Below the pieces are notes generated by a model. The model did not search any database. It was not told the DNA's origin and saw only the letters and a program-made list of their open reading frames with translations. From Chloroflexota bacterium (lineage in GTDB: Bacteria > Chloroflexota > Dehalococcoidia > Lucifugimonadales > UBA3495), in NCBI GenBank assembly GCA_028873965.1, contig JAPPMU010000042.1, positions 66,383 through 130,382 of the forward strand: 64,000 nt of DNA. Direction: 5' to 3'. Made by a program: the position numbers and the translations under genes. Every line of letters begins with the position of its first letter. The first letter of the stretch is position 1. Of the stretch, positions 37,853 to 47,489 are shown one piece after another.

Positions 37853-39271
37853 CTAACCGCCGAGGTGGAACACGACCATCTTTAGTTCGGTCATCTCCTC
37901 GATGGCGTAGGCGGGGCCTTCCTTGCCCATACCGCTGTCCTTGAGGCCGCCGTAAGGCATGACGTCGGCCCGCCACTGCGGCGAGGAATTGATGTGCAGG
38001 TTGCCGGAGTGGACTTCCTGGGCGAATTTCATCGCCCAGTCCACGTTCTGCGTGAAGATGCCCGCCGACAGGCCGAAGCGCGTGTCATTGGCCTTGGCAA
38101 TAGCATCGTCGATGTCATCAAAGGCGCTGACGGCCACGGCAGGACCGAAGAGTTCCTCACGGGAAATGAGCATCTCGGGGCGCGCGTCCGCCACCACGGT
38201 AGCGGAGTGGAGGGTCCCCTCGCGATCACCGCCCGCGATGACGCGCGCGCCCTGACCCACGGCCTCGGCGATCCAACTCTCGACCCGCACGGCGTCGGTT
38301 TCGCGGATCATCGGCCCCATCTTGACGTCCTCGTCGAAGGGGTTGCCGACGCTGAACTCCTGCGTGGGCTTGACCAACGCGTCGAGCAGGTCCGCGTAGA
38401 TGGTGCGGGCGGCAAAGACGCGCTGCGTGGAAATGCACACCTGGCCGGCGTTGGCAAACCCGCTGGAGACGGTGGCTGCGGCGACTTTCTCGATGTCGGC
38501 GTCGGACATGATTATCAGGGGGCTGTTGGACCCCAGCTCCATCGTGACCTTCTTGATGCCGGCGTTGCGGCAAATCTGGTCTCCCACCTCCATGCTGCCG
38601 GTGAAGGTGATCTTGCGGACGTCCGACGAGCCGGTAATGGCGTCGCCAATCTCAGCGCCGGAGCCGGTGATGGTCTGTATGGCCTCCTCAGGCAAACCGG
38701 CTTCCAGCAGGATCTCAGTGAGCTTCAGTGCAGACAGCGGAGTGTCGCCGGCAGGCTTGAGAATAACTGCATTGCCGCCGGCCAGGGCCGGTCCCACCTT
38801 GTGGCACACCAGGTTGAGCGGGAAGTTGAACGGCGCGATGGCGGCCACCACCCCTACGGGCACGCGGATCGTAAAGCCAAACTGGTTGACCACGCCGGGC
38901 GCAGAATCCAACGGAACGGTTTCCCCGTGCAGGCGCTTGGCTTCCTCGGCGGACAGGGTGATGGTCTGGACGGCGCGCTGGACCTCGGCGCGGCCTTCGG
39001 CGATTACCTTTCCCTCTTCGCGGGTTATGGTCTCCGCCAGGTCGTCGGCCCGCTCTTCCATGAGGTCGGCGGCCCGCTTGAGGATGGTATAGCGACGGTG
39101 GGCCGGCAGCTTGGCCATGACCGCGGCGCCGCGGACGGCGCTGGCGATGGCGGCCTGCACGTCTGCGGCGGAACCGCGCGGGACGGTGTCGAACGCCGAC
39201 TGGTCAAAGGGATTGATGACGGGCATCTTTTCATCGCGGTCGACCCATTCGCCGCAGATGTACATGCGCAT
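37853..39271 (-). CDS. aldehyde dehydrogenase family protein
   Basis: INPFDQSAFDTVPRGSAADVQAAIASA, FNFPLNLVCHKVGPALAGGN, FTGSMEVG, ELGSNSPLII, NAGQVCIST. Confidence 0.95.
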   Translation of the reverse strand: MRMYICGEWVDRDEKMPVINPFDQSAFDTVPRGSAADVQAAIASAVRGAAVMAKLPAHRRYTILKRAADLMEERADDLAETITREEGKVIAEGRAEVQRAVQTITLSAEEAKRLHGETVPLDSAPGVVNQFGFTIRVPVGVVAAIAPFNFPLNLVCHKVGPALAGGNAVILKPAGDTPLSALKLTEILLEAGLPEEAIQTITGSGAEIGDAITGSSDVRKITFTGSMEVGDQICRNAGIKKVTMELGSNSPLIIMSDADIEKVAAATVSSGFANAGQVCISTQRVFAARTIYADLLDALVKPTQEFSVGNPFDEDVKMGPMIRETDAVRVESWIAEAVGQGARVIAGGDREGTLHSATVVADARPEMLISREELFGPAVAVSAFDDIDDAIAKANDTRFGLSAGIFTQNVDWAMKFAQEVHSGNLHINSSPQWRADVMPYGGLKDSGMGKEGPAYAIEEMTELKMVVFHLGG

Positions 39272-39358
39272 GGTGAAACTCCTAAACGCGAACCGGGACA
39301 TGCACGCCGACGCAGGACGCGCGGCGGCCAACATTGTACTACACGAGCCCGGAACCGA

Positions 39359-40063
39359 TTATTCGGCTTCAGCCTTGACCTCGCTCTCGCCGAGGACGAT
39401 GCTGCGCCCGGTATTGGTCACCTTGTAGTGGCCGGACAGGCCGGGTATGCGCTCCAACCAACGGAACTTGGTGCGGGCGGCGTTGCGCAGCGTCTGCACG
39501 AAGCTGTGCGGGATCGGCCAACCGGCCAGGGTGAACAGGTGAGCCAGGCTGTCGGGATCGACGCTGGCTACGTTCAGATAGCGATGAGCGGCTTCAGCGG
39601 CGACCACAACCCGCCGCATGTCGCCCAGCGGGTTGACGCGCTGGCAGAAGGCGATGTACTCGTGTTCCGAAGGGGACATATCCGATGGAGACATCGTTTC
39701 AGCGACGGCCACTGGAGCCGGTGCGGGTTCATCGCTCAGCGCGGTGGCGGCTGCCGGTGGGGCCGGAGTAATTTGCACGACGGTCGCAGCAGGTGTGATC
39801 GGGGGCGCGCCGTTGATTTCCGCGGCAACAACGGCAGCGCGTTGCGGCTCGGCCACATGCTGGGTTGAGCCATTGGCCGCGGAATGCCCGTTGGAATGCG
39901 CTGGAGGGTCGGCCAACTTCGCAATGGGTGCGTCCGCTGATGCCCCATTGGCCCCGGTGAGCTGCGGCATGAATGAATAAAGGACTTCACGAACAAGTCC
40001 CGCATCGTCAGACTCAATGCAGATCTGACCGCCGGCTGGCAATGTGATGCTGAGCTTATTCAT
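39359..40063 (-). CDS. hypothetical protein with Ala/Pro-rich linker
   Basis: MNKLSITLPAGGQICIES..., low-complexity centre, C-terminal GLSGHYKVTNTGRSIVLG. Confidence 0.55.
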   Translation of the reverse strand: MNKLSITLPAGGQICIESDDAGLVREVLYSFMPQLTGANGASADAPIAKLADPPAHSNGHSAANGSTQHVAEPQRAAVVAAEINGAPPITPAATVVQITPAPPAAATALSDEPAPAPVAVAETMSPSDMSPSEHEYIAFCQRVNPLGDMRRVVVAAEAAHRYLNVASVDPDSLAHLFTLAGWPIPHSFVQTLRNAARTKFRWLERIPGLSGHYKVTNTGRSIVLGESEVKAEAE

Positions 40064-40158
40064 CCTGGCACAACCGGTAACGCACCGCTGCATTGTACGG
40101 CAATGGTAATGTAACGCCGGGTTTTATGGCAAGGCGAGACGGCGGTAGGTTTGCCCAA

Positions 40159-40602
40159 TCACGGCCTTCGCACGGCTACCCGCCCATCGTCCCTGTACCT
40201 AATTAACTTCAAACCCGGTATGCAATCGAAATCACCGTCATGGGCAAGCAGCGTGCAATTCAGTAAAATCGCTGTGGCTGCAATCCAACCGTCAGGGGAT
40301 TTTAGCTCACGCCCACTACGACGACTATCAGCCCGCAGGCGGGCGGAAATCCGTACCAACTCCAAGTCGTAATTGATTATATCGTAGGCCGTGGACACGT
40401 ACTCAAGGAGTTCGTCGACACTTTGCTGTCCCCAATTGCTGATCAAGGCACCGAACAGTAGTTCCTCATAGGTTTGAAAGGATATAACTGCCCGATGCCC
40501 AGTAAGATGATTCAAATACGGTTGGGCACGATTCTCGTTACGATAAATATATGATACCACGTTGGTATCTACTACCATGGGGTTTTGTCCTTCGTAAGTC
40601 AT
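40159..40602 (-). CDS. PIN domain protein (VapC-like)
   Basis: MVVDTNVVSYIYRNE...ISFQTYEELLFG...DGWIAATAILLNCTLLAHDGDFDCIPGLKLI. Confidence 0.85.
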   Translation of the reverse strand: MTYEGQNPMVVDTNVVSYIYRNENRAQPYLNHLTGHRAVISFQTYEELLFGALISNWGQQSVDELLEYVSTAYDIINYDLELVRISARLRADSRRSGRELKSPDGWIAATAILLNCTLLAHDGDFDCIPGLKLIRYRDDGRVAVRRP

Positions 40603-41444
40603 TGGTCACGTGCCTCATATATGATCCGAATGAATTCTTCAATGTCAACAGGGTCATCATCATTGTGCTGATAAAAGCTGGTTGCCTTTTCTGGATCGAA
40701 GATTTTCGGCTCTCGACTATAGAAATCGTCCAGTACTGACCGTTCGGCTTCAATCTCCCGTACAGCAATTGTTTCCCATTCATCTCTGGAGTCGGAGCGT
40801 CCAATACCTCTGACGGAAACGTACCGGGTTGCTAGTTGGCGCATCGCTTCATTAAGGCTGGCCGCAAACCTCAAATCAACCGGGCGTTCACCGTAGTTGT
40901 GCAGTTGCGCCGTACCGTTTTTCCAATCGACTTCCAGCAACCGCCCGTAGAGCAAGATTTCCACTTCAGGCCTTGGTCGACGGCGAGCACGCTGTCGCTC
41001 TCGCTGCGTTCGGTTGATCACCACCTGTCGGCCGTTCTGCAAATCGTCCAACCGGACTCGGTGCACATCGGCAGATAAGCCGGTGCCGATTGCGGTCAGA
41101 CTGGCAATGACTTCTGCTGGCAACGCCCCGTCATCTTCGCCAGACCATTCGAAGATAGCTTCCAGAGCATCTATTCCGAAATCGTTTCCGCCGTGCCGGG
41201 TGCGCCCAGGCGACAGGGCTAACGTGGTCCCAAATGACCCGGGGAATACAGTCAGTAACCGCAGCGAAATCTGATCTCTCAGCCATTCGGGGGGGCGGCC
41301 TCGGGTTTCAACGCCGGCCAGATGCGATGCCATCTGGCGCACTGCATCCTGAACGCGTCTGAAGGTCGAGTTCAAGTCGTGGAGGGATACCCCATCGGCT
41401 GTATTCGGCCCCTCAAAAACGACGTTTATTTCAGCAGTAGCCAC
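40599..41444 (-). CDS. hypothetical protein partnered with PIN domain protein
   Basis: 281 aa; 4 nt overlap with the PIN gene. Confidence 0.6.
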   Translation of the reverse strand: MATAEINVVFEGPNTADGVSLHDLNSTFRRVQDAVRQMASHLAGVETRGRPPEWLRDQISLRLLTVFPGSFGTTLALSPGRTRHGGNDFGIDALEAIFEWSGEDDGALPAEVIASLTAIGTGLSADVHRVRLDDLQNGRQVVINRTQRERQRARRRPRPEVEILLYGRLLEVDWKNGTAQLHNYGERPVDLRFAASLNEAMRQLATRYVSVRGIGRSDSRDEWETIAVREIEAERSVLDDFYSREPKIFDPEKATSFYQHNDDDPVDIEEFIRIIYEARDQ

Positions 41445-41464
41445 GAAATGATCCTCAAAGCATC

Positions 41465-43321
41465 TCAGATAGTCTGTTTCAGTCGGACCGCCAGCGATCT
41501 GGTCAGGCCGGGAACGGCGGCAATCTCATCGACGCTGGCGTCCTTGATCCCCTGGAGAGAGCCGAACCGGCGGAGCAACATGCGCTTCCGCTTGGGGCCA
41601 ATGCCGGTAACCATGTCGATGGGCGATTTCAGGCTGCTCTTGGAGCGCAGGTTGCGGTGGAAGCTGATGGCGAACCGGTGGGCTTCGTCCCTGATGCGCT
41701 GCATGAGGTAGAGTGCCTGGGAATCCCGGGGCAGGACGATGGGCTCCGGGGTATGGGGAACGAATATCTCCTCATTCTCCTTGGCCAGGGAGCACAACGG
41801 GATCTGCTCCAGCCCCAGGTGGAGCATCACTTCCCGGGCGGCTGACAGGTGACCTTTGCCGCCATCAATCACCACCAGGTCAGGCACCACGCCCCAGTTG
41901 TCCACCTTGCCGTCGGGATCGGGGTTGGCGATGGCCTGGCTCAGCCGTTTGAAGCGACGGGTCAGCATCTCCTTCATGCTGGCGTAGTCGTCCACGCCGT
42001 CCACGGCCTTGATCTTGAACCGGCGGTAATCGCGAGTGCGGGGTTTGCCGTCATCGAAGACGACCATGCTGCCCACCAGGTTACTTCCCTGGATGTGGGA
42101 GATGTCGTAACACTCCATGCGTCGCGGAGCCGTGGGCAGGCTGAGTTCTTCCTCCAGCTCAGACAACGCGCCCTGGATGGCATCGGAACGGTTCAGCCAC
42201 TTGACGCGATGCTGGGCGAGGCCCTCCGAGGCGTTGGCGGCAACCACGTCCATCAACTTTCGGTTCTCGCCGCGCTGCGGGCGATACAGGCGAACCGCTC
42301 CCTCTCGACGGCTCCGCAAATAGTTCTGAAGGAGTTGGGCATCCTCGGCGGGCGGATCGTGCTGCACCAGGACGATGGGAGGAACTTCGAGAGCGGTGGC
42401 GTAGAACTGCTGGACGAACTGGGCGATGATCTCGCCGGGTTCGCCGTCCTGGGGACCCTCCATGAAGAAGTGATCCCGCCCGATCAGCTTGCCGCGACGG
42501 ATGAAGAACACCTCGACCCAGGTCTCGTTGGCGGCAACAGAGACCGCGATGGCGTCAAGATCGGTCTGACGGCCGGAATCCACCTTGACGGTGCGCTCCT
42601 CCTCGAACTTCTGGATGGCGGCCATCTGGTCGCGGAGCGCGGCGGCGCGCTCGAATTCCAGATCCTCCGCGGCCGCCTCCATCTTGTCGCGAAGCTGACC
42701 GGTGACGGTTTCGGTGTTCCCCTCCAGGAACAGGATCACCTGTTTCACAACCTCGGCGTACTCGTCCTGGCTGGCCAGGCCGGCGCAGGGTCCGACGCAA
42801 CGGTGAATGTAATATTCCAAGCAGGGCCGTGGATCGGTTCCCGTGATCCTCTTGGTGCAGGAGCGGTAGGGGAACAGCTTTTTGACCAGGTCCATGGACT
42901 GGCGGACGCTGCCCGCGCTGGCGAATGGGCCGAAGTAGCGGGCGCCGTCCTTGTGGACGCCCCGGGTGATGTACACCCGGGGAAAGTCCTCGGACAGGTC
43001 CACTTTCAGATAGGGGTAGGTCTTGTCGTCCTTGAGACGGACGTTGAAATAGGGCCGATGGCGCTTGATCAGCGTGTTCTCAAGGATGAGGGCCTCGGCC
43101 TCGGTGTCGGTGACAATGTACTCGAAGTCGGCCAGCTCGCTGACCATGCGCCGGGTCTTGCGATCCAGGCCGGCCGGGGAGCCGAAGTAGGAACGGAGCC
43201 GGTTGCGCAGTACCGCTGCCTTGCCGACGTAGATCACCGCCCCGCCGGCGTTCTTCATCAGGTAAACGCCGGGACGTTCCGGCGTCACCAGCACGCGGTG
43301 GTCGAATTCCTGCCGAACCAC
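41465..43321 (-). CDS. uvrC: UvrABC system protein C
   Basis: PGVYLMKNAGGAVIYVGKAAVLRNRLRSYF, CDISHIQGSNLVGSMVVF, DLVVIDGGKGHLSAA, C-terminal HhH. Confidence 0.97.
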   Translation of the reverse strand: MVRQEFDHRVLVTPERPGVYLMKNAGGAVIYVGKAAVLRNRLRSYFGSPAGLDRKTRRMVSELADFEYIVTDTEAEALILENTLIKRHRPYFNVRLKDDKTYPYLKVDLSEDFPRVYITRGVHKDGARYFGPFASAGSVRQSMDLVKKLFPYRSCTKRITGTDPRPCLEYYIHRCVGPCAGLASQDEYAEVVKQVILFLEGNTETVTGQLRDKMEAAAEDLEFERAAALRDQMAAIQKFEEERTVKVDSGRQTDLDAIAVSVAANETWVEVFFIRRGKLIGRDHFFMEGPQDGEPGEIIAQFVQQFYATALEVPPIVLVQHDPPAEDAQLLQNYLRSRREGAVRLYRPQRGENRKLMDVVAANASEGLAQHRVKWLNRSDAIQGALSELEEELSLPTAPRRMECYDISHIQGSNLVGSMVVFDDGKPRTRDYRRFKIKAVDGVDDYASMKEMLTRRFKRLSQAIANPDPDGKVDNWGVVPDLVVIDGGKGHLSAAREVMLHLGLEQIPLCSLAKENEEIFVPHTPEPIVLPRDSQALYLMQRIRDEAHRFAISFHRNLRSKSSLKSPIDMVTGIGPKRKRMLLRRFGSLQGIKDASVDEIAAVPGLTRSLAVRLKQTI

Positions 43322-43349
43322 GGTTCGATCCCTACCTCATACGCAGGAC

Positions 43350-43703
43350 CTAAAGAACAAAGGAAACAGCCACCAGCACAACCACCAAAACGCTGGAAAA
43401 GATGCCGATGCGCCTGAGCTCGGAACCCACGTAGTTGTACGCGGCCGGGCGATCAAACCGTCGCCCGCGCGCCCCGGAAGCGGGCCTGCCGGTTGGGGTC
43501 GCGGCCCGCGACTGGGTTGGGGCCGGCGCGGTGGCGGTAGCAGCCGCGGCGGCAGCTGACCGCTCGGGTTCGGTCTCAGCCACCGCTGCCGCAACTGGGG
43601 AAGCGGCGGCAGGATTTCGCGCGGGGGCCGCGCGATTCGCGCCGCCACGACGGCGACGCAGGTTGTTCTGTCGGGAGGCCACCCGTTTGCCCTTGCTCGG
43701 CAT
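43350..43703 (-). CDS. small basic membrane-anchored protein
   Basis: Arg-rich N-term, Ala-rich linker, C-terminal IGIFSSVLVVVLVAVSFVL. Confidence 0.5.
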   Translation of the reverse strand: MPSKGKRVASRQNNLRRRRGGANRAAPARNPAAASPVAAAVAETEPERSAAAAAATATAPAPTQSRAATPTGRPASGARGRRFDRPAAYNYVGSELRRIGIFSSVLVVVLVAVSFVL

Positions 43704-43896
43704 CACCCACCTCCTGGCGCCACGGCCCGCCTATAGGCGTCGTCGGCGCACCATTGATCTTGATGTTATTCGACCCAACCGTGGCGGGTCGGATCAATCC
43801 TGAATCCATGATACCAGCATGGACTCGGCGCACGATCCTTCACGGGCCGCGACTTATGTCAATTATCCGTCGGTCGCCAGGGCTCCGCGGAATACG

Positions 43897-44496
43897 TCAC
43901 CCGACCGAGATACCCAGCTCGGCCTGCATGTCGGCGACGGCCTGGTTGCGGGTCTTCCGCTGCCACTGGGGACGAGCATTGATGGGTTCGTTGATGATTT
44001 CCGGATCGATTTTCAGCGCGACGAACACCGGGCCCGGCTGGCCAAGGATCTCTTCGATCTGGCTGGCGAAATCCTCCAGGTTGTCGATGGCATAGGTGGC
44101 CGGGTAGCCGCAACCCTGGGCAACCACCTCGTACTCCATCCGCTCGGCGTTGGGAACCGGCTGGCCGCCGGTGGTGGCGTACACCCCGTTGTCCAGCATG
44201 AAGTGGTAGAGGTTGGACGGCGCCTTTTCCGCGATTGTGGGCAGGGCGCCCATGCCCATGAGCACGTCGCCTTCGGAGTCGAACAGCACCACGCGCTCGT
44301 CCGGGATAGCCAGGGCCAGGCCGAGAGCAAAGGAGGCGTGGCCGCCCATGGCCGGATCGCCCAGGGGCAGGTCGCGATCGGGCTGATCGCTCATTTCGAC
44401 CCAGAACCGGCCGCCGCGGCCGGGTATCACCACCGCGTCGCCGCGGTGCTTGTTGAAGATTTCCAGCATTTCCGCCGTTTTCATCATGATGGTCAC
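43897..44496 (-). CDS. TPP-dependent 2-oxoacid decarboxylase, beta subunit (sulfopyruvate/phosphonopyruvate decarboxylase-like)
   Basis: MGGHASFALGLALAIPDERVVLFDSEGDVLMGMGALPTIAEKAPSNLYHFMLDNGVYATTGGQPV. Confidence 0.8.
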   Translation of the reverse strand: MTIMMKTAEMLEIFNKHRGDAVVIPGRGGRFWVEMSDQPDRDLPLGDPAMGGHASFALGLALAIPDERVVLFDSEGDVLMGMGALPTIAEKAPSNLYHFMLDNGVYATTGGQPVPNAERMEYEVVAQGCGYPATYAIDNLEDFASQIEEILGQPGPVFVALKIDPEIINEPINARPQWQRKTRNQAVADMQAELGISVG

Positions 44497-44514
44497 ATCC
44501 GTTATTCGCTGTGG

Positions 44515-45024
44515 TCAGCGGCTGACGTTGAAGCCGTGGTATTCGTCGCCGACGAGAACGGCGACGGGACGCTTGTTCCTTTGCGCCTCGTCAAAGGCGA
44601 TGGATATGCGGTCGGCGTCCTCATCGGACTCCACCAGGTAATAGTTGATGTTGAACGCGTGGAGGAAGCGTTCGGTATAAAAGGCCGCGGTGTCGTTGAT
44701 GACGCCGTGCCGCGTCCAGCCCCGGTATCCGACCATCATCACCACCGGCACGTTCATGCCCAGACCCCAACCGCGCAGCGAGTCGCCGGACTCCATCATC
44801 CCGGTATTCTGGATCAGGATGACCGGCTTCTTGCCGCCGGCGGCCAGGCCGGCCGCAGTGGAGAAGGCGTGCCCTTCGCGGCTTACCGGAACCAGGTCCA
44901 GGGTGGGTTCCTCGCTCATCAACACGTAGAGGAAGTTGGTCTCGCTGTCGGGGAGCCATACCACGTGGGTAGCGCCGTTCTTCTTCAACTCCGCCAGGAT
45001 GCGGGCGGGACTCAATTCGGCCAT
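44515..45024 (-). CDS. TPP-dependent 2-oxoacid decarboxylase, alpha subunit (sulfopyruvate/phosphonopyruvate decarboxylase-like)
   Basis: VPVSREGHAFSTAAGLAAGGKKPVILIQNTGMMESGDSLRGWGLGMNVPVVMMVGYRG. Confidence 0.8.
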   Translation of the reverse strand: MAELSPARILAELKKNGATHVVWLPDSETNFLYVLMSEEPTLDLVPVSREGHAFSTAAGLAAGGKKPVILIQNTGMMESGDSLRGWGLGMNVPVVMMVGYRGWTRHGVINDTAAFYTERFLHAFNINYYLVESDEDADRISIAFDEAQRNKRPVAVLVGDEYHGFNVSR

Positions 45025-45190
45025 AGGTGATACCTGCCTCGAAAGGTTTGGGGCAAACGGGAGCGCCGGGTTGCCGCAGTCAGGTATACCCGGCGCGCTT
45101 TTTGGCGTCAACCGGGGGTGACCGGCGACGCTCGGGAGTGGAATGTTCAGCGTTTGGTCGGGATTGGAGTCGGTTGCGCACACGCTGCCA

Positions 45191-46114
45191 TCAGTCGTCG
45201 GCTGCAACGGCCGGTTCGGCCAGGCGGTTGTCGATCAGGTCGGCACTGCACGCGGCGCCGTCGAGCAGACCCCAACGCACCATCCAGTGGTAGGTGTCTT
45301 CGACGATCTCGTCGGTGTAGGGCGTGTTGTAGGAGTAGCGCAGACGCGGGAGGTGAAAGTCCTCGGGCGTGATGCCGCCGAAACGGGCCACCACCGCGGC
45401 GAACCGCGGCTCGTCGATGAGATAGCGGAGGTACCGGCGCTTGTCCGTGTTGATCCGGTCCACCGCACTGGCGACGGCACGGTTGATCGCGGCGAAAGTG
45501 TCCTCATCCATGTTGTCGCTGGCGTTCTCGGCGCCGAGGTAATGGCCCTCGCAGACGGGCCGGCAACCCAGCTTTTCCGCCAGGGTAATCCAGGGTTCCA
45601 TGAGGGCGGCGGCCGCGACCTCCCCGTTCATGAGGGCTTCAAACCGGAACTGCGGGGAACCGTAATGGACCAGCTTGATTTTTTCTTCCGGCAAGTAACC
45701 TGACAGCAAGCGCAGCGCAACGTAGTGGGAACCGGCGTGGAACTGCACGGCTACCGGCTTGTTGCCCAAAGTGCCGGGGTAATAGTGGGGCGAGTCCGGG
45801 TGCACCAGGATGGCCTGAGTGGCGACTGCGGAACGGAGGGCGATGATGCGGGCGCCCTGTTTGCTTTCATAGGCCCGACGGACCTGACCTTCCTCTCAAG
45901 CGCGGTAGATCGACACCTGGGCATCCTCGAAAGCCACGTGGCCGAGGATCGGGTTCACGTCTTCCGGATTCTCGGTGGGCGTCACCTTGCCGCTGTTCAG
46001 GGCGGTGACGAATTCCATGTCAATGCCCTCGGCCTCGAAAAGGCCCTCATCCCGGGCAACCAGCCAGGGCAGGCTGAATACCACGCCGCTGATTTCGCTG
46101 ACTACTTTCTTCAT
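45191..46114 (-). CDS. candidate selenoprotein: NMT1/THI5-like binding protein, TGA at 45896..45898 read as Sec
   Basis: MKKVVSEISGVVFSLPWLVARDEGLFEAEGIDMEFV...HVAFEDAQVSIYRA-[TGA]-EEGQVRRAYESKQGARIIALRSAVATQAILVHPDSPHYYPGTLGNKPVAVQFHAGSHYVALRLLSGYLP...; both halves are one frame and one fold; track splits it into 45896..46162 and 45191..45805. Confidence 0.65.
45871..45885 (-). promoter_or_regulatory. putative bacterial SECIS-like hairpin
   Basis: TGA-GAGGAAGGUC-[AGGUCC-GUC-GGGCCU]: 6 bp stem with G-initial loop 17 nt after TGA. Confidence 0.5.
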
Positions 46115-46286
46115 TGCGGTTTCTCCTGAGCATGCTTCCAATCGCGCGGGCAAGTTTAGCAAAGTCGCATCGCAGCGTCCATTTGAGCGGCCGCAAGGGG
46201 TTACCCCATACGCCCTATGCTATACTCGCGCCAAACTGGACAGCCCGAAAATTGGGGCCGGAACCGGCCCTCTAGAGGTGTTAGCT

Positions 46287-47477
46287 ATGCATTGGGCTTC
46301 TGCGCTATCCCAACAGAACAGCCTGCGCGCCGCCCTTTCCGAATGCGCGGCGTCCATCCGCTCCAGCATGGGCGACACGGCGGCCGACCTGGCGGTAGTC
46401 TTCGCGTCGTCGGAGTATTCCTCGGATTATGCCAACCTTCCCGAACTGGTGGCCGAGCTGCTGGGGCATCAGGCGCTGGTGCTCGGCTGCTCCGGCGGCG
46501 GGATCATTGGCGGAGGCAACGAGGTTGAGCAGGAACCCGCGGTGTCCGTAACCGCCGCCAGCCTGCCCGGGGTCAACATTCACCCCATCCGGCTGGAAAG
46601 CGATAACCTTCCCAGCCTGGATGCGTCGCCGGACGAATGGCACACCGCCTTGGGCGTGGACCCGGGAGACCAGCCGCAGTTCGTGCTGCTGGCAGATCCA
46701 ATGTCGTTCCCCGCGCAGAACCTTTTGCTGGGAATGGATTACGCCTACCCCGCCGCCGCCAAGATCGGCGGGTTGGCCAGCGCGGCGCAGGGCGCCCGTC
46801 AAAACGGCCTGTTCCTGGGGAGGGACTATCACGATTCCGGTGCCGTCGGCGTGGCGTTGACGGGCAACATCGTCGTTGAAACGGTGGTGGCCCAGGGGTG
46901 CCGTCCCATTGGGTCGCCAATGCACATCACCCGCAGCGACCGCAACTTCCTCGTTGAGCTGGACGGGCAACCGCCGCTGAACGTGCTGCGCAACCTGTTC
47001 CAGGGCGCCGGCCAACGCGACCGCGACCTGATGCAGCACTCCCTGTTCCTGGGCGTGGTCATGGATGCGCTCATCGACGAGCCCCAGCAGGGCGATTTCC
47101 TGATACGCAACGTGATGGGAATGGACCAACGGAGCGGCGTGCTCGCCATCGGCGAAATGCTGAAGGAAGGTCAATTGGTCCAATTCCACCTGCGGGACGC
47201 GGAGACTTCGGCCGACGACCTGTCCGCGGTGTTGGAACGCTACGCGGTGGACAATCGGGAGAACCCGGCTCACGGGGCGCTGCTCTTTTCGTGCCTGGGC
47301 CGGGGCAAGTACCTGTACGGCCGGTCCAACCATGACACCGAGGTGTTCCACGAAAAGGTTGGCGCTGCGGTGCCGCTGGGCGGTTTCTTCTGCAACGGAG
47401 AAATCGGGCCGGTGAGCGGAACCACGTTCCTCCACGGATACACCAGCAGTTTCGGCATTTTCCGCCCACGCGCATAG
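46287..47477 (+). CDS. FIST N/C domain signal-transduction protein
   Basis: ADLAVVFASSEY...ALVLGCSGGGIIGGGNEVE...RNVMGMDQRSGVLAIGEMLKEGQLVQFHLRDAETSADDL...GALLFSCLGRGKYLYG. Confidence 0.85.
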   Translation: MHWASALSQQNSLRAALSECAASIRSSMGDTAADLAVVFASSEYSSDYANLPELVAELLGHQALVLGCSGGGIIGGGNEVEQEPAVSVTAASLPGVNIHPIRLESDNLPSLDASPDEWHTALGVDPGDQPQFVLLADPMSFPAQNLLLGMDYAYPAAAKIGGLASAAQGARQNGLFLGRDYHDSGAVGVALTGNIVVETVVAQGCRPIGSPMHITRSDRNFLVELDGQPPLNVLRNLFQGAGQRDRDLMQHSLFLGVVMDALIDEPQQGDFLIRNVMGMDQRSGVLAIGEMLKEGQLVQFHLRDAETSADDLSAVLERYAVDNRENPAHGALLFSCLGRGKYLYGRSNHDTEVFHEKVGAAVPLGGFFCNGEIGPVSGTTFLHGYTSSFGIFRPRA

Positions 47478-47489
47478 GAGATCAGGTCG

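Noticed and set aside
37994-39868. 624 aa plus-strand ORF
   Set aside because: Antisense to aldehyde dehydrogenase gene
41849-43417. 522 aa plus-strand ORF
   Set aside because: Antisense to uvrC; composition artefact
45191-46162. Binding-protein gene as an ordinary pseudogene split by a stop
   Set aside because: Not fully excluded, but the only lesion is one TGA followed by a SECIS-like hairpin, with both halves otherwise well conserved in frame
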